Shown piece by piece: positions 48,269 through 49,872 of a stretch of DNA of 49,872 bases. The stretch lies in NCBI RefSeq assembly GCF_004348735.1, contig NZ_SMKT01000055.1, positions 1-49,872 of the forward strand, written 5' to 3'. Source of the stretch: Actinomadura sp. KC06 (lineage in GTDB: Bacteria; Actinomycetota; Actinomycetes; Streptosporangiales; Streptosporangiaceae). The notes under the pieces are model-generated. The model was not told the origin of the DNA. It saw only the letters and a list, made by a program, of their open reading frames with translations, and did no database searches. Each line of letters begins with the position of its first letter. The stretch's first letter is position 1. The position numbers and the translations under genes are program-made.

Positions 48269-48621
48269 CGGCGTCCCTCCGTCTCCCCGTCCCGCCGTCC
48301 GCCCGCGGTGCCGCGGGCTTCGTTGTTCGGGCCCGCGGTGTTCCGGGTTTCGGGGGCGCGGTGGCGGCGGGCGGCGTGCAGTGCCAGGACGACGATGAGC
48401 GGCAGCAGGACCGTCCCGACGCCGATCTGGGACATGGCGACGTCGGGGGCCTGCAGGATGAGGAACAGCAGGCCGAGGACCAGCCCGTATCCCGACAGGA
48501 CGATCGCCTGCCGGACGGTCTCGCGCGTCAGCACGACCGCGGTCGCCATGAGCGCGGCGAGGGCGAGCGCGAGGCAGATGAGGGCGTCGGCGAGCGGCCC
48601 GGACAGCGCGTCCGGTGTCAC
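48265..48621 (-). CDS. DUF4040/MbhD-like subunit (C-terminal MrpA module)
   Basis: A 118-aa membrane protein. Three helices: ALICLALALAALMATAVVLTRETVRQAIVLSGYGLVLGLLFLILQAPDVAMSQIGVGTVLLPLIVVLAL. The DVAMSQIGVG (normally DVAxTQAAVGAG) segment is the DUF4040 signature, found either at the C-terminus of MrpA or as stand-alone MbhD. It is followed by a disordered basic tail with no homology. Start ATG 48621 overlaps the previous stop by 4 bp. The absence of the NuoL-like part of MrpA in front of it is notable. Confidence 0.88.
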   Translation of the reverse strand: MTPDALSGPLADALICLALALAALMATAVVLTRETVRQAIVLSGYGLVLGLLFLILQAPDVAMSQIGVGTVLLPLIVVLALHAARRHRAPETRNTAGPNNEARGTAGGRRDGETEGRR

Positions 48622-48947
48622 GGCGGGGCCTCCCCGCGTTCCTCGGGCTCGGGCTTGTGGGCGGCGCGCTCGACGGCCTGCGCGGCGGTGACGACGGTGG
48701 CGGGCCCGGTCGCGGCGAGCAGGACGGCGATGACGGCGAGCTTGGCGACGTCGTGCCAGGACGACCAGGGCCGCAGCGCCGTCCCGGCGATGAGCAGCGG
48801 CGCGGCGAGCACGGTGACGGGCGCGGCGGCGTGCAGGCGGGCCGCGGCGTCGCGGGTGGCGGCCAGCCGCAGCCCGGCGGCGCCGGCGACGGCGACTCCG
48901 GCCCAGGTCAGCGCGCCGGCGAGCAGGTCGAGCAGGTCGAGGGGCAT
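48618..48947 (-). CDS. mnhG: Mrp antiporter subunit G
   Basis: A 109-aa three-helix membrane protein, MnhG: LLDLLAGALTWAGVAVAGAAGLRLAATRDAAARLHAAAPVTVLAAPLLIAGTALRP, then DVAKLAVIAVLLAATGPATVVTAAQAVERAA. The RLHAAA and TGPATVVTAAQAVERAA segments are MnhG-specific (normally RxHAxxK... and NPVxxHALARAA). ATG 48947 is chosen for GGAGG 7 nt upstream; GTG 48965 overlapping the MnhF stop is possible. A hydrophilic Glu/Pro-rich tail follows. In this fold G packs with E and F at the cation path. Confidence 0.88.
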   Translation of the reverse strand: MPLDLLDLLAGALTWAGVAVAGAAGLRLAATRDAAARLHAAAPVTVLAAPLLIAGTALRPWSSWHDVAKLAVIAVLLAATGPATVVTAAQAVERAAHKPEPEERGEAPP

Positions 48948-48961
48948 CGGCGTCCTCCGGG

Positions 48962-49228
48962 TCACAGGGTCCGGCTGAGGAACCGCGCGAACACCAGCGA
49001 CCCGGCGAACGACAGCAGTGCCAGCACCAGCGCGACGTCGAGGTAGGCGGGACGGCCGTAGGCGGCGGCGAGCAGGACGAGGACGAGGGTGACCAGCGGC
49101 CCGGTGACGATGAGCCCGGCGAGCCGTGCGGCGGGGCGGCCGTGGAGGGTGGCCGACAGCGCCGGGAGCAGCGCGCCGGCCATGAGGATCAGGGCGGGCA
49201 CCGCGGTGCCGAGCGCGTCGGTCTTCAC
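48962..49228 (-). CDS. mnhF: Mrp antiporter subunit F
   Basis: An 88-aa protein with three helices: ALGTAVPALILMAGALLPALSATLHGRPAARLAGLIVTGPLVTLVLVLLAAAYGRPAYLDVALVLALLSFAGSLVFARFL. The YLDVALVLALLSFAGxLxFARF end matches MnhF, and the Asp in YLDVAL is the conserved, probably ion-coupling acid. GTG 49228 overlaps the MnhE stop (GTGA). Recognised as MnhF by size, order and these motifs. With E and G it forms the small cation-path module. Confidence 0.9.
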   Translation of the reverse strand: MKTDALGTAVPALILMAGALLPALSATLHGRPAARLAGLIVTGPLVTLVLVLLAAAYGRPAYLDVALVLALLSFAGSLVFARFLSRTL

Positions 49229-49785
49229 GGCGCCTCCCCGGCGGGGTCGGTGATGAGCCCGGCGTCGCGCAGGCGCCGTTCGGCCGGGGACGCGCGGCGG
49301 GCGAGGCGGTGCACGCGCAGCAGCCCGCGCCCGGGGTCGACGGCTCCGGCGTAGGCGCCGGGGGAGGCGGACATCAGCAATGTCGCGGCGGCGCGGCCGG
49401 CGGGTCCGGGCGCGACGGCCAGGTCCGTCCAGCGCCCGCCGGCGGCGCCGCGCACGGTGATGCGGGCGGTGTCGGCGGCGATCTGGCCGGGCAGCAGCGC
49501 CAGCGCGGGCAGGAGCCGGGCGGGCGGGACGGTCCGCCGGTGTCGGTCCTCGGCGTCGCGGGCGGGGAGCAGGGCGCGGCGTCCGGCGACGGCCGCGGCG
49601 GCGCCGGCGGCGGCCGTCAGGGCCCCGACGGTGATCTCGGTGGGGGTGATGCCGGACGCCAGCGCGAGGTACCCGGCCAGCAGCGCCGTCCACCAGGCGA
49701 GAGGCTCGGCGGCGCGCCGCGCGGGCCCGGGGCGCGGCCGTGGAGCCGGGCGTGCGGGCGGGTTGTCGGGCATGGCCTCCGGCAT
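49225..49785 (-). CDS. mnhE: Mrp antiporter subunit E
   Basis: A 186-aa subunit, first gene of the visible Mrp operon. A Pro/Arg-rich N-terminus (to about 28) precedes two helices (WWTALLAGYLALASGITPTEITVGALTAAAGAAAAVAG). The MnhE domain then follows: LPALALLPGQIAADTARITVRG, then LLMSASPGAYAGAVDPGRGLLRVHRL. The conserved SxSPG-A/T-x-x-x-V pattern near the end is recognisable. ATG 49785 is assumed; ATG 49773 has GGAGG very close upstream. The 87 bp before it run to the window edge and should contain the operon promoter. Stop and start overlap with the F gene (GTGA). Confidence 0.85.
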   Translation of the reverse strand: MPEAMPDNPPARPAPRPRPGPARRAAEPLAWWTALLAGYLALASGITPTEITVGALTAAAGAAAAVAGRRALLPARDAEDRHRRTVPPARLLPALALLPGQIAADTARITVRGAAGGRWTDLAVAPGPAGRAAATLLMSASPGAYAGAVDPGRGLLRVHRLARRASPAERRLRDAGLITDPAGEAP

Positions 49786-49872
49786 ACCCGGCGGGACGGT
49801 TCCAACCGTGCCCGCCGCCCGACCAGCGCGTCCGGCCAGCGCGTCCGTGCGGGGGCGTCCGGGGAGCTGTGT

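Overview
The window is very GC-rich, and nearly every codon in its genes ends in G or C. GTG starts and GTGA/ATGA stop-start overlaps are common, and many genes seem to be transcribed from their start codon (a TANNNT box 6-7 nt before ATG/GTG). Gene content includes ECF sigma factors of groups 41 and 42, WYL regulators, PASTA-less Ser/Thr kinases, a Vgb-type streptogramin lyase, a Cmx-type exporter and an Otr(A)-like GTPase. Together these point to a chromosomal region of a high-GC filamentous actinomycete, plausibly Streptosporangiales/Thermomonosporaceae. No rRNA, tRNA or CRISPR array was seen.

Layout. 1-6.3 kb: 3' end of dapB, TetR, ECF41 sigma factor, YdeI-like protein, an ArsR/DinB-like/SRPBCC operon, an AI-2E family permease and a secreted hypothetical protein. 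6.1-9.4 kb: two tandem membrane Ser/Thr kinases and a small membrane protein, divergent from a secreted GH3 glycosidase (9.4-11.3). 11.4-16 kb: alpha/beta hydrolase with divergent WYL regulator, GNAT, and a holin-like/DUF3618/YihY envelope operon. 16-17.9 kb: a two-gene RNA repair cassette (RNA ligase plus HD-domain polynucleotide kinase). 18-19.7 kb: streptogramin B lyase and a divergent TetR around a perfect 22-bp palindrome. 19.7-21.3 kb: a YCII-ECF42 pair. 21.5-22.3 kb: a Cys-rich protein with a MerR sensor. 22.3-24.2 kb: NarL-type two-component system. 24.2-29.5 kb: lipoprotein, Cmx-like exporter, thioredoxin-reductase-like flavoprotein, AraC regulator and hydrolase.

29.5-37 kb is an accessory island. 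A decayed enolase-superfamily gene abuts a tyrosine recombinase. A coiled-coil zinc-motif protein is divergent from it (TnpS/TnpT-like geometry, with inverted repeats between the two). Then come an Otr(A)/Tet ribosomal-protection GTPase with a leader peptide, and a divergent TPR/GNAT pair whose start codons lie inside matching inverted repeats. 36.8-39.6 kb is a VOC/flavin-oxidase/YCII/ECF42 cluster. TGTCGA-N17-CG(T/A)C elements lie before its VOC and YCII genes, and the same element precedes the YCII-ECF42 pair at 21.3 kb, suggesting a small self-contained ECF42 regulon.

39.6-45.3 kb: two gene remnants, an AlkD-like repair protein, MarR, WYL/VOC, a PPOX protein, TetR and a hemerythrin-domain protein. 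45.4-49.8 kb (minus strand): a seven-gene Mrp-type cation/proton antiporter operon, ordered E-F-G-DUF4040-B-C-D and lacking the large MnhA subunit, as in membrane-bound hydrogenase modules.

The most interesting items are the ECF42 promoter set, the RNA repair cassette, the mirrored start-codon operators of the TPR/GNAT pair, and the TnpS/TnpT-like recombination module beside a resistance gene.
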